From Hymenoscyphus infarciens (Eukaryota; Ascomycota; Leotiomycetes; Helotiales; Helotiaceae): DNA of 64,000 nucleotides. The DNA is taken from positions 23,150 through 87,149 of the forward strand of contig LLCB01000255.1 in assembly GCA_001414345.1 (NCBI GenBank). Direction: 5' to 3'. Position numbers and translations under genes: made by a program. Of this stretch, positions 1 through 10,299 are shown in pieces (positions within the stretch are counted from its first letter, which is position 1; the number at the start of each line of letters is the position of its first letter). A model generated the notes under the pieces. It was not told the DNA's origin. It was given only the letters and a program-made list of their open reading frames with translations, and made no database searches.

Positions 1-1263
1 GGTGGATGCAGGTGGTGATGTTGATGTTGGTTCTTCATATTTGACGTATTCAAAGAATGTATTTTCTGACTTTGGATTGTTTATAGTTCGATTTGAAGAA
101 GGCGCTCAAGCGAGCTCTTGGGGGAGGACTGAGTGGTGCTGCTGCTATGGTTTTGCAAGTTTTGCTTTTGATGGTATGGTTGCCCAACTAGCTCGTCTCG
201 TAATTTTGGAGAATGCTTATCAATTTCTAGCCCCTTCGAACTATCATGAATTATCAGTACCGAAGAGGGGGAACCTTCACAACCACCACTAAAACCTTGT
301 ACCAGGAGGGAGGGCTTCTCCGCTATTATCAAGGTCTCGTGGCGGCACTTTTCCAAGGTGACTATTGCTCCATTTTGTCTTCTCATAACGTGGCCCTGAC
401 TTTATAGGACCGCTGTCAAGATTCGGGGACACCGCAGCCAACGCTGGTATCCTTGCTTTACTCCAATCGAATTCGTACTTGAAAGACTTACCTTCTCCCA
501 TCAAGACTGTATTTGCTGCTTTATGGTAATTTTCGCCTCAAAGCGCCCTTGGTTGTTTCCAAACTGACCCGCTCTGTGTAAAGTGCTGCTAGTTTTCGAA
601 TGGTCCTTACCCCAATCGACACCCTCAAAACAACCCTTCAAGTCCAAGGAGCTCGTGGAACTGCCTTACTTCGCCAACGTATCAAGACTAATGGTATTGG
701 AAGTTTGTGGTGGGGTGCAATTGCAACAGCTGTCGCTACCTTTGTGGGATACTATCCATGGTTCGCCACGGTAAGCTTATCAGTTTCGCATCATAAACGA
801 CGACTGCCATGCTCATAATTCATAGTACAATTTCCTCAGTTCAACTATCCCAGAGCCGCCGAAGCACCCTCTATTTCAGTGGTTGCTCCGTCTTGCTTTC
901 ATTGGCTTCACTGCATCTGTAGTTTCCGACACGATATCCAACTCCCTTCGGGTTGTGAAAACCTATCGTCAAGTCAATGACACTAGGGTTTCTTATGGTG
1001 AGAGAGCTTACATTTTTTGTTTATTCAACTGATACTGATTCTTCATAGTTGAAGCAGCAAGGCTAGTGATCCTCCAGGATGGAATTTCCGGTTTACTCGG
1101 ACGTGGACTTAAAACTCGTATTCTATGCAATGGTCTTCAAGGCTTGTTATTCTCAATTTTGTGGAAGATATTCTTGGATCTGTGAGTTGCCTTTCTTTCG
1201 GGTTGTTGGAGAACTTGGGCTAATTGAGACTTTCTGCAGCTGGGAAAAGGAAACGAGTTCTTG
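1..1263 (+). CDS. Mitochondrial carrier family protein (3' part, multi-exon)
   Basis: The 5' end lies outside the window. Coding exons can be followed from about 87 to the TGA at 1261-1263, with introns at about 170-229, 350-399, 527-583, 771-825, 1000-1048 and 1182-1240. The reading FDLKKALKRALGGGLSGAAA, then MPLRTIMNYQY, then TPIDTLKTTLQVQG and ISNSLRVVKTYRQ matches the three repeats of the SLC25-type carrier fold, each with a helix ending in the Px(D/E)xx(K/R) motif. Only the second repeat is canonical (PIDTLK). The first reads PLRTIM and the third SLRVVK, so the usual salt-bridge network is degenerate. GLLGRGLKTRIL near the end is the typical post-motif segment. Carriers move metabolites across the inner mitochondrial (or sometimes peroxisomal) membrane; the substrate cannot be called here. 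The family assignment is firm, the exact exon ends less so. Confidence 0.8.
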
Positions 1264-2414
1264 AGGAAATCACATGGAGATATTCTTTATTTTTGGTATC
1301 CCTGGTTCTCGTCTCGTCTCCCGTCAGACCCATTCTCTCAGTGTACCCCTATAAAAATTGTAAGTTGGGGTCAGGAAATTCAGAGCGACTGCACGAAAAA
1401 AAGCAGGGTCACCGAAAAGATGGGTCTAAAGTACCCTCACCTACTTCACACGACCCCATTACCCCCAACGCATCCTGGTATCTGCAATTTGGAGCATCAG
1501 TTTCCACACTTGAAGCGGGATTAAAACATATCCGGTCTTTGGAATATTGCCTATTTTAGGACCTTTCACTTGGATAGAAAGAAAGTATTCAGATTCATAT
1601 GCCTACACGTACTTTATTTTCTTTCTATTATAAAACTCTGCGTGCTCCTTGGTTTCTTGACCTCATTTGGAATTTGGCCGACGCCCCCGCTTTTTGGTGC
1701 GTTCGGGATGCCGTACCCCCCTCCCCCAATATGGCGAAATGGATGTTTGTTGATACTTGTGTTGGACCCCATGGTTTCTGAACTCACATAAGAGGTGCCG
1801 TAGCATAGAGAAATGAGAATTTTGCTTCGGTGATAAATACAGATATGGAATGGTATTATGAGGATTACTTAAAGTGATGGCACAGCAGAAACGGCGGTTA
1901 CACAACATGGAATCAGAAGAAAATGGGCGTTCTTAGTTTCCTCTTATACATTGACCAACCTAATCAACAATCTGGAAAATTGGCAAGCGATTCTTAGCAT
2001 CTACGATATTCAGATCAATGAGCATTTCGAAGACTGCTACCTGGATCCTTTGAAACTGACAAGCCCGACGTCGACTGTGATCTCCACTCGCTTAAATTTG
2101 CCTCACCGGGACTTCGTGAATCGAGAATAAAGACCGTTCTTTGGCCAAACCAAAAAAATAAGACCGAACAATCAAAGAACCCATTCGACACCATTCGACG
2201 CGCACAAAGGGAAAACTCCACCACAAAGCCTTTCTCTCAAACAATCCCCATTGTCTCCCATAACACTCCCCTCTTCATAAAAGCATACCCCAGTTCGCAA
2301 CATAAACAAACCCAGACCCCAAGCATTTAAGTCCCCAACTTTCTGCTCAAAATCCCCTTCCTCGCTAACCACCTTTCTGCCTATACATCAATCGATTTAT
2401 ACCAGCAACCCAAC
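1264..2414. other. Intergenic, no gene seen
   Basis: This is the 3' flank of the carrier gene and the upstream region of the small cysteine-rich gene at 2415. Short open frames exist on both strands but none has recognisable composition or splice support. A TATA-like TTTATACC lies at about 2396, some 20 bases before the ATG, so it is unlikely to be a core promoter in its own right. Confidence 0.5.
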
Positions 2415-2669
2415 ATGTGCAACCAACAAGTCAAGGTCTTCCGCTGCCAGCACGTCCACTCCTCGGGTTGGACGTCCTGCTCGGAAATCCTTTACTGTGG
2501 GGGGAAGAGCGAATACCGTGTTCGATCACTCCGACGTTGTCCGGAGTGCATTGAGAACGGGGTTAAGGTTCCAACACCCAGTCGTCCGACGTTGATAGCC
2601 ACCGGTAGTTCTGGTTCCAGCTCTAAGTCTAGTTCTGGCTCTGCGTCTACCAGTGGCTTTGAAACTTAA
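2415..2669 (+). CDS. Small cysteine-rich MC-CxH family protein (copy A)
   Basis: An intronless 84-residue protein of unknown function. Its cysteine pattern is C2, C11-x-H13, C22, C28 and C42-x2-C45, followed by a Ser/Thr/Gly-rich tail (residues about 55-84). The second residue is Cys straight after the start Met, and there is no hydrophobic signal peptide, so the mature protein is probably cytosolic or nuclear. The paired Cys/His spacing suggests a small zinc-binding fold; this is inferred, since no named domain is recognised. Three further genes in the window (4693-4908, 12648-13121 and 13861-14103, all minus strand) share the same MC...CxH...C...C...CxxC order, which is the main reason to believe this short frame is a real gene. 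Confidence 0.65.
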   Translation: MCNQQVKVFRCQHVHSSGWTSCSEILYCGGKSEYRVRSLRRCPECIENGVKVPTPSRPTLIATGSSGSSSKSSSGSASTSGFET

Positions 2670-4692
2670 ACTAATGGAACGTCGACTCAAGGGGGACTTC
2701 GTGGTGGGAAGTCTTAGTGGGCGGATGTTGTTGTGTCATTTTGTAAGGGATTTACAAGATGATGGAAGTGGGAAGAGAGAGGCCCATGTAGCTGCTCTGT
2801 CAATTTGTAGAAGACTCACCACTTTTATGAGATAATTGTTAGAAAGAGACGACTGTCTGCAATTCTAGAGGGAAAACCCAATCCCTCTTGTGTAGGTTGT
2901 TTTTTAGGCTCTAGAACCTCCTAAACCCTAAACCCCCTAAATAATCAACACCTATATCTTTACAAGTTTTAAAAATTGAATTCCAAGTGAAAAATGACCG
3001 CCCTCCCCCTTCTTTTCCCTTCAACTTTTCACTCTCCCTACATTCCCCCAATGAGCTAGGAAGAAGGGAGTAGCGCACCTGATTTCTGAAGTACTCAAAT
3101 TGACATTTTAAACGGCTTGCTTTGTGAAACCCTTTACTATTATCAACTTAGCTAGAATTAAAATTTCCGTAATACAGAGAAAAAACTAGTTACTAGGTGT
3201 TAGTTGGAGAGCTCCAGGTTTCTATTGACGACTCATCCCTTAGACTTTTCATACAGATAAACTACGAGGTATGCCTCGCGAAACAGGTGCCATTCGTGGG
3301 TAACCTGGAAATAGCGAGGTGCAGCTAGCTACCAGGCAACCCCATGAATAGCAATAGAAAACAAAGAACCCACCATCGGAGGTATAGAAACCAGCCAGTA
3401 TCTTATCCAAACATGCACACTAACATCTCTCCCAGCTACCTTCCTGACACAGAAATGTAATCCACCCACCCGAATCACCCGAATCAAATTCGAGATATGG
3501 GATACCGCGGGACAGGAACGTTTTACATCACTTACTCCCATGTACTATCGAAATGCTTAGTCTGCCCGGGTCGTCTACCATCTCACGAAGCCTATATCAC
3601 TCGTCAAAGCGAAACACTGGGTAGCAGAGTTGTAGAGATAGGCATTGCTGGGAATTTGTTATTGCTCTTGTAGGCAACAAGCTTGATTTGACCAACGAGA
3701 ACCAAATATAATTCAAGGCCATCCTTTCAGAGCGATGTCCAAGAATCAAACAGGGTCGCACATTCTCCTGGCCTTTGGCCTTTGGAGGCTGGCTGTTGAC
3801 TGTTGCTCAAAGGGTTCGCGAAGGACAACCAACACCAGACTTTAATCCTCACAAATATAAATATCGCTATTAGGTTACCTTATTCCAACACGAGTGATTA
3901 TTATTGTCAAAAAAGTACATAACAGGTTTGTGTTCTAGCAAAAAGGGACGTGATATGTACTGAGATAAGACTCTCTATATAAGAAAATCACTGAGATCTC
4001 TATTCTTGAATTGTGGTTATGGCAAGCAAGGACAGAGTTCGGCGTACTCATACGAACCCATACGGTTAACTTAAAACATCCAGGAGAAAAACAGAATCTT
4101 CAACTCTCTCTCATTCGAGAGAAAGAAGGGGAAGCCGATGTGTAACGATTACATAACCAAGAATCGGGTTGTTTTCCAAGTACTTCTTCTTCGTATAATT
4201 GACGTGCTTTGGCAAAGTCTCGACAATCCGCTTTGTCATCCGGGATGATGGTTGGGTACGAAGTGTTGCGTGTGAGAATGGAGAAGGAAAGAGGAATAGA
4301 ATGGAGAAGGAAATGGAAAACGGGGGGAGACTTTTGATTTAGCTGTGCTTTTACTTTAGCGGTTCTTTTGGGTGGGTTTATTTACAAGGGTTTGTTTAGA
4401 AGGGTTTGTTTAGAAGGGTTTGTTTACAAGGGTTTATTTTGAAGGCTTTGGTAAGAGGGTTTTGGTAAGAAGGTTTGGTAAGTGAAATCCCTCCCCTTTC
4501 CTTTCACAAAGAGTATCTTATAGAAAAGGAGAGTCGAGAGGAACCATGACTGTAATCCCAAGCCACATTTCCTTCCACCATCATCTCGACTCTTTTAGGG
4601 TAATTGATCAAAATCAAGTAATTAAAATTACCAAGAGAGTCCTAACGACCCAAAAGAGTCCTACGTTCCCAAGCACAAACCTACCTACCTAC
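2670..4692. other. Intergenic, low complexity in places
   Basis: No convincing gene. The stretch at about 2925-2940 (CTAAACCCTAAACCCCCTAA) is telomere-like but only two or three units long. A run at 3470-3495 repeats CCCGAATCA. At about 4384-4445 a 15-base unit (AGGGTTTGTTTAGAA and variants) is repeated about four times and grades into related GGTTTTGGTAAGA copies up to 4482. The rest is ordinary non-coding sequence. Confidence 0.5.
4384..4482. repeat. Tandem 15-bp repeats, degenerate
   Basis: Four consecutive copies of AGGGTTTGTTTAGAA-like units, followed by shorter AGGGTTTTGGTA-like derivatives. It is seen directly in the sequence and lies upstream of neither adjacent Cys-rich gene's start. 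No function is inferred. Confidence 0.7.
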
Positions 4693-4908
4693 CTACCACC
4701 CATCCCTCAACCAAGGACGACTCCACAGCAACCAATTGCCACGGCAACTCTCACATTTATCATGCACACTCACCGCGTAACTCCTATACGTAGGACACTC
4801 CGCGCGCTTAACGCCGAGTCTGGAAGGGAGACTGCAGTTGGTGACGGCGAGGGAGTTTGCGCCTGCGTGGGAGCAGCGGGTGTATTTGGTGCGGATATTT
4901 TCGCACAT
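4693..4908 (-). CDS. Small cysteine-rich MC-CxH family protein (copy B)
   Basis: A 71-residue intronless protein. The longer open frame on this strand begins at 5094, but the ATG at 4906-4908 is chosen because it gives the family start Met-Cys and discards a low-complexity Ser/Pro/His-rich stretch. Cysteines and histidine: C2, C12-x-H14, C25, C38 and C52-x2-C55, aligning with copies A, C and D. It has no signal peptide and no known domain. A zinc-binding role is inferred from the spacing only. The opposite strand also carries an open frame (4546-4920), which is treated as an antisense shadow. Confidence 0.6.
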   Translation of the reverse strand: MCENIRTKYTRCSHAGANSLAVTNCSLPSRLGVKRAECPTYRSYAVSVHDKCESCRGNWLLWSRPWLRDGW

Positions 4909-6311
4909 GGTTTTTGTTAGTGTAGAATAGGAGGGTGGGGAATTTGAATGGAAGAGGAAATGGAAGAGGAAATGTGATGGAGGTGAGGAGTAGGAGAGGC
5001 TTGAGATGTATGATGATGTAGGTACTGGAATTGTGTTGTCTCGTGAGTGATGATGGGATTGTGGTGTTGTTCTTTTTGGGCCTTTGTTTTCCAAGCTTAT
5101 GGAAAGTAAGTTTCTTTGTTATTACTCAAATGAGGTGAATGCGACCACTGAAGGACTCTAGTAAGCGAGGACAGACCGTTAACAGAGGTTTGGTTTGAGT
5201 TAAGAACCATAGGTGACAGAGGGTTCTATCAAAGTCGTCTTCGTACTTTGCATAGAAGGTCTACCTAGGCATCGTGCGAGAAGGTTCAGGAGCATCGCAA
5301 GATAGATTCAACTAGTCTTCTAAGCCTCTCTAACAATAGTCGACTGGTGAGGAATCTCACGTATGTTGTATCTCGTATTCCTTGCGCCTTAAGAAATATC
5401 AACGTAAGAGGCTAAGATAGTAGAGTATAACCAAGTTTGATCCAAACAATGGCCGAGAAAGAATTCCACTCCCGAAATATCTGCCGACTTGTAGCTCAAC
5501 TTGTAGCTCAAGTTGTAGCTCATCTCTAGACACTAATATCTCACCAGTGCTCTCTTCACATGCAACTAGCAACAGGCCCAAATCTGACAGCAGCCTCCAC
5601 CACAACTTGGAAAGGTCCGGGCACTCTTCGGATCAGAGGAGCATGTCTCATGAGGACCAATGGAGAAAAGGAAGGCATTGACAAGAAGCTAGTGACACCT
5701 TCTAGGCGCCTTCCCTCCTACTTTTTCACATGAAAAGTGTTCAGTTTTGAGCTACGGAGGAGGACCGGAGGCATTCTTGCAGCCACAGCAGTCTCTCTCG
5801 TGTAGACTACTGTGAGATGACCAATGTAGACTACTGTAAGATGACCACGAGGCAGAGATACCTTAGTGAGTGGCTTGCAGTAGAGAGCAGCGGGCCGTGG
5901 TGGACGACTTGCATGTGGTGCGAATAACCCGAATAACCCGAATTCCGCCGCAAAGTGAGACGGCGGTGGGGGACTTGGTTCTGAATTGTTTGTACAGCGG
6001 TGTACTGTACATTAATTCGGTGTGTGTTCTTCTTTGCTTTTGTTTCTTGTTTCGGAAAGGAGAAGTGATTTGAGTGGTAGGATGATGGATCAACGCCATC
6101 AGCTGAGAAGAAAAAGAAGAGCAAGTTACGATTGGTAGTTAGGTATACTCCCAACCCCCACCCACCCCACATACCCCTCCCCCTTTTGGGATTCCCCCAC
6201 ATACCCCCCTCCCCACTCTTTTGGGATTCCCCCGCATATGGCGATTGTTCGGAATTCTCTCCGCTCTGCCTGCAAGCTGGTCCATCTCCGTGTGGGGGAG
6301 ACAAGCACATA

Positions 6312-6403
6312 CTTAGTCCCAGGCGTAACAGTCCATAACGGGGCCTCCTAAATAAACCCTGCTTTGCTGGGTCCCGCTATGGACTGATTCGCCTGGGACG
6401 AAG
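6312..6403. mobile_element. 92-bp MITE-like element, TA target-site duplication
   Basis: The left end CTTAGTCCCAGGCG and the reverse complement of the right end, CTTCGTCCCAGGCG, match, and the arms continue through CAGTCCATA.CGGG to give about 28 paired bases with a loop of about 30 bases. The element is immediately flanked by TA on both sides (6310-6311 and 6404-6405), the target duplication expected of Tc1/mariner-type transposition. It has no coding capacity. A stable RNA hairpin of some other origin is the alternative. Confidence 0.6.
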
Positions 6404-6603
6404 TACAATACCTACTGAGGTCCAGTGTAGCAGATTCAGAACGAGTCATGGGACCTTGACAATACTGTCATCGTGGGTCGCGCGCCCGTTGGGACAAAGA
6501 AGGTCGCAAGACAAAGAGGAACCGCGTACTAGCAGAAACTAGTGTAGGTAGTGGTAGGTTACGAGTAACATTGACTGCGGAATAGAGGGCATCGTGACCA
6601 AAC

Positions 6604-6906
6604 GTCTCAGTCTCAGTCTCAGTCTCAGTCTCAGATGAGAGATAAGCCAGGAAGAGAGGGTCTAGAGGTCTAGAGGTCTAGAGGTCTAGAGGTCTAGAGG
6701 AGGAAGATGTCAGTTGTGAATCAAGTGTTAAAATCCTGCGCTGGAGCTGAGCCCTCGTGATCTTATTATTCCCCGGATTTCGCGGCCTTTGCCCTGTATT
6801 TGCACCCCTGCGCCTGCTCAATCTCCGCCCGCCAACAATTTAACCTGCTCACCTCACCTCACCTCACCGTCATCCACCTACTCTACTCTACTCTACTCTA
6901 CTCTAC
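6604..6906. repeat. Microsatellite-rich upstream region of the lipase gene
   Basis: Four different short tandem repeats occur within 300 bases: TCTCAG (about 5 units), AGGTCTAG (about 5 units), ACCTC/CTCAC (about 4 units) and CTCTA (about 5 units). CT-rich tracts are common in fungal promoters; this stretch probably covers the promoter and 5' leader of the gene starting at 7038. Confidence 0.65.
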
Positions 6907-7015
6907 TACTGCCCCTTACGACTATGAAGAGGCACCTTTAGTAACCACACTACATTGACCCTCTTTCCTTCTACCCCGAGACCAGCAGGATCGAATACCT
7001 ACAACTGCCCGTTCC

Positions 7016-7090
7016 ATGGAGGCCGGCGCGAGAAACGATGGTTCTGTTAGAATACCTTCAGAAGCCAACCACACTATGTGTCGACGATAG
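7016..7090 (+). promoter_or_regulatory. Possible upstream ORF overlapping the lipase start
   Basis: An ATG at 7016 lies 22 bases upstream of the lipase ATG in another frame and reads 24 codons to a TAG at 7088-7090, overlapping the main start. If the transcript begins upstream of it, translation would have to leak past this ATG. This is seen in the sequence; the regulatory role is inference. Confidence 0.35.
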
Positions 7091-9482
7091 CAAACCCCAG
7101 CAACTCCTCCCCTCCTCTGCTCCAATCCGAGGATATCTTCCCAGCGACGATGGCTCCTCGCAAAAACATAATTCTTTGTCGGGGCAAACATGGGGTCTCT
7201 TAGGACCCGCTGCCAAAGTATTAAGGGGCAGCATCAACTTGGTCAATCATACCGTCTCTGGCTTTTATGATGGAACGACTGAGAGCGAGAGGAAAGCAGA
7301 GAGGAAGAAGCAGGAAACGCGCCAGATTCTAGCTCTGCGAATGAAGAATGCGGAAACCATGGAGAAATGGCAGCATGCCGCACAGGAGTTGGACCTCCTG
7401 GAGGACAACGAAGCCTGGAAACAAGACTCGACCTCCTCCGAATTCGACGCTGTCCTCATCGAGACACGACTGAAGCAACTGGACGAAGCCAGAATCAACT
7501 GCGATATCAAATTGATGATGTACCTGGTACGGACGGCTCTGTCCAGAGACTTGGGCGGCATGGGAAGCATTCGATTATACAAGCACTCTCATATCGGGAC
7601 GAAGGACTTGATCGAACGGTATATCGATTCCACTCTCGATACGATCCGGAAAATGGTTGAGATTAGCAAACACAAGCTACCCGATGGACTCGAAACGAAG
7701 GACATATTGGAGCAGGTTGTGTATGCCAGACAGGCATTTGGCAGGAGCGCATTATTACTGAGTGGAGGTGCTACTTTTGGAATGAACCATGTTGGAGTTT
7801 TAAAGGCACTTTTCGAGGCCAAATTATTACCCCGGATCATTTCAGGTGCCTCTGCTGGTAGTATTGTTTGCGCTGTGCTCTGCACCAGAATCGATGAGGA
7901 AATACCGGAAGTGCTAGCAAACTTCCCACATGGAGATCTTGCAGTATTCGAAGAAGATGGAAGAGAGGATACCATACTGGAACGCGTTCGACGCCTGCTC
8001 ACCGAAGGATCGTGGATTGAAATCAAGCATTTAACGCGAGTTATGCAGGAGTTGCTTGGGGACATGACTTTCCAGGAGGCATACAACCGAACAAGGAGGA
8101 TATTGAACATTTGTGTTTCATCAGCCTCGGTTTACGAACTGCCCCGACTACTGAATTATGTCACGGCACCCAATGTCATGATTTGGTCCGCGGTCGCTGC
8201 CTCATGCTCGGTCCCTTTGGTTTTCTCTGCGGCTCAACTTTTGGTCAAAAATCCAGCAACTGGTGAACACACTCCCTGGAACCCAACTCCACAACATTGG
8301 ATCGATGGAAGTGTCGATAATGACCTTCCGATGACTCGGTTGGCAGAAATGTTCAATGTCAATCATTTCATCGTTTCTCAGGTCAATCCACATGTCGTTC
8401 CATTTCTCATCAAAGATGATGAGAGTATCACCCAGGACGCGCAATCAAACAGTTCAGGACCCGGATGGGTTTACACTCTCACCAATCTCGCCAAAGACGA
8501 AGCCTTACATCGTATGCATGTCCTTGCGGAATTGGGCGTCTTCCCGAATCTCGTCACCAAAGCTCGATCCATTCTAAGCCAGAAGTATTCTGGAGATATT
8601 ACCATTCTCCCACAAATAGAATACAAGGATTTCCCGCGAATGTTGAAGAACCCAAGTACCGAATTCATGTTGCAAGCTTGCCTGAGTGGGGAGAGAGCAA
8701 CGTGGCCCAAACTCAGCATGATTCGAAATCATTGTGCTGTGGAGTTGGAGTTGGACGCTGCTGTGCAAAAATTGCGTGCACGAGTCGTGTTTAGCCCTAG
8801 TCAAGTTGACCTTCGAAGAATGACGACCGGAAGTCTCTCTCAATACTCCAGCGGAAAACTCGGTAAGAGACGCGATAGTGGAGGTGATATGCAAGCACTT
8901 GGCATCGAAGGGGGACGAACAGCAAGAAAACATACTTCTCGCCCGCCCCTTCGAACCTCCAATTCGCACTGGAATATCCCACGACGATATCTACCACCTC
9001 TCGCTACCCTCGGGCCTCGCACCACCAAACCACAAGCTCGCGAAATGGACCCCTTTACTCTCCTCACTCCCCTCAAAGCTCCCGAGTTAATTGCCGATTC
9101 CTCGTCCGCGGCCGAAACAGCCTACTCCCCTCCCAGTTCGGACGGAGATATCGATTCCCACACCGATGATAGTAGTCCCGAGCTAGAGGTTGAGACCAAA
9201 GAGCTGGATCCATACGGGAATAAGCACCGCTTCTCCACCGAGGAGGATTTAGATTTCTTCTCCAACACCCAACCGGTCACATCAAAAACCGACCGCGTCC
9301 TCGCTACCTCGCCTTATTCTAGTAGGAGGGGCTCGCAGGTCAATATGAATATGGGACTCATGATGTCGCCTTCTAATGCGCTTGCTGGAAGGCGATTTCT
9401 GGAGGTGAGGACGGAACCTAGTAGTCCGGAGCAGGTTCATAACAAGCATTTTCATTTGAAACCTACAGCTTCTCAAGGGTAG
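7038..9482 (+). CDS. Patatin-like triacylglycerol lipase / phospholipase (DUF3336 + patatin)
   Basis: A single-exon 814-residue protein. Residues about 90-240 form the DUF3336 region that precedes the patatin domain in fungal lipid-droplet lipases of the Tgl3/4/5 group. The patatin domain follows: the glycine-rich oxyanion segment SGGATFGMNHVGV, the nucleophile elbow GASAG with Ser272, and the second catalytic residue Asp423 in IDGSVDNDLP. The Asp motif is DGS rather than the usual DGG/DGA. The long C-terminal tail (from about 600) is Ser/Thr/Pro-rich and probably disordered. The family hydrolyses stored triacylglycerols or phospholipids at lipid droplets or membranes. The start at 7038 is the first in-frame ATG, and the following residues suit an N-terminus. 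Neighbouring genes give no pathway clue. Confidence 0.9.
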   Translation: MVLLEYLQKPTTLCVDDSKPQQLLPSSAPIRGYLPSDDGSSQKHNSLSGQTWGLLGPAAKVLRGSINLVNHTVSGFYDGTTESERKAERKKQETRQILALRMKNAETMEKWQHAAQELDLLEDNEAWKQDSTSSEFDAVLIETRLKQLDEARINCDIKLMMYLVRTALSRDLGGMGSIRLYKHSHIGTKDLIERYIDSTLDTIRKMVEISKHKLPDGLETKDILEQVVYARQAFGRSALLLSGGATFGMNHVGVLKALFEAKLLPRIISGASAGSIVCAVLCTRIDEEIPEVLANFPHGDLAVFEEDGREDTILERVRRLLTEGSWIEIKHLTRVMQELLGDMTFQEAYNRTRRILNICVSSASVYELPRLLNYVTAPNVMIWSAVAASCSVPLVFSAAQLLVKNPATGEHTPWNPTPQHWIDGSVDNDLPMTRLAEMFNVNHFIVSQVNPHVVPFLIKDDESITQDAQSNSSGPGWVYTLTNLAKDEALHRMHVLAELGVFPNLVTKARSILSQKYSGDITILPQIEYKDFPRMLKNPSTEFMLQACLSGERATWPKLSMIRNHCAVELELDAAVQKLRARVVFSPSQVDLRRMTTGSLSQYSSGKLGKRRDSGGDMQALGIEGGRTARKHTSRPPLRTSNSHWNIPRRYLPPLATLGPRTTKPQAREMDPFTLLTPLKAPELIADSSSAAETAYSPPSSDGDIDSHTDDSSPELEVETKELDPYGNKHRFSTEEDLDFFSNTQPVTSKTDRVLATSPYSSRRGSQVNMNMGLMMSPSNALAGRRFLEVRTEPSSPEQVHNKHFHLKPTASQG

Positions 9483-9837
9483 TCGAGCTTTACCTTTTTT
9501 GTCTCTTTTGTTATACATACATACGCATACTGCATACCCTTTCTTTTTCTTCTTTTTTTTGTTTTGACTAATGGCTTGAACGCAGCAGCTGCATAGTTTT
9601 CTTTTAAGTGGCGAATTGTCGTTTCTGCATTATAGCGCTTTTCGCATGGGGAGGGGTTATTAGATACCAGGACTGTGCGGGATTGGATGCACAGATATTT
9701 GGCGTTTGCCTGTGGTCTTTTTTTTTTTTGGTTTTCGAGATGAGAAGGGGGATCTCGAGGCGTTTGGATGGGTGTGGGGTGGGAGGGTTGTTTGAGTTTT
9801 TTTATTATGGGCATGAGGGTACGAGCATGGGGATGGG

Positions 9838-9945
9838 AATGAGAATGAGAATGAGAATGAGAATGAGGATGAGGATGAGAATGAGAATGAGAATGAGAAT
9901 GGGAATGAGAATGAGAATGAGAATGAGAATGGGAATGAGAATGGC
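9838..9945. repeat. (GAGAAT)n hexanucleotide repeat
   Basis: About 18 consecutive GAGAAT units with GAGGAT and GGGAAT variants. Because the unit is six bases, it stays open in several frames (for example Met-Arg or Ile-Leu dipeptides), which explains the long low-complexity frames here. It lies about 350 bases downstream of the lipase stop. Confidence 0.9.
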
Positions 9946-10299
9946 TTTATTATTAGAAATTGAGAAGAGAGAGAGAGAAGAGATAAATTTAAGATTTGAA
10001 ACATTTACTGTTTTCCCTCGCATGTTTAAGATGTCTAGGTTCTACCTCTGGCATCTGTTGTGAGAACACTTACTCGCTCATTACTTCAGAGAGTGTGGGA
10101 CAATTACATGTACTTGTTTGATAAGATTAGGATGATCTAGAATCTTTTGTCTATACAAGGCAACTGCAGACGCGAAAAGGAAAGTGCAATAACATGAACA
10201 ACACCATGAATTGACAAAAGGACAGAGGTAGGGCGTCTCGTATTAGGGCGTCCTAGATACACCAAAAAGTCGGAATCAACTAAATCGCCAATCGCAAAG

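Larger units (their letters stand above)
4909..7037. other. Intergenic with many short repeats
   Basis: No gene is seen. The region holds a tandem duplication of about 24 bases (GTAGACTACTGTGAGATGACC at about 5802 and again at 5826), an imperfect duplication around 6175-6235 (TTTTGGGATTCCCCC twice), a TA-flanked inverted repeat (6312-6403, listed separately) and, just before the lipase gene, microsatellites: TCTCAG at 6604-6634, AGGTCTAG at 6660-6700, CTCAC at about 6849-6868 and CTCTA at about 6880-6906. Confidence 0.6.

Noticed and set aside
4546..4920. Plus-strand 124-codon frame opposite cysteine-rich copy B
   Set aside because: The minus strand carries the conserved MC-CxH pattern; the plus frame has no recognisable composition and is an antisense shadow.
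9608..10063. Open frames of 70-150 codons over the GAGAAT array on both strands
   Set aside because: They arise from the six-base repeat, are pure Met-Arg or Ile-Leu/Phe-Ser low complexity, and have no domain or splice support.
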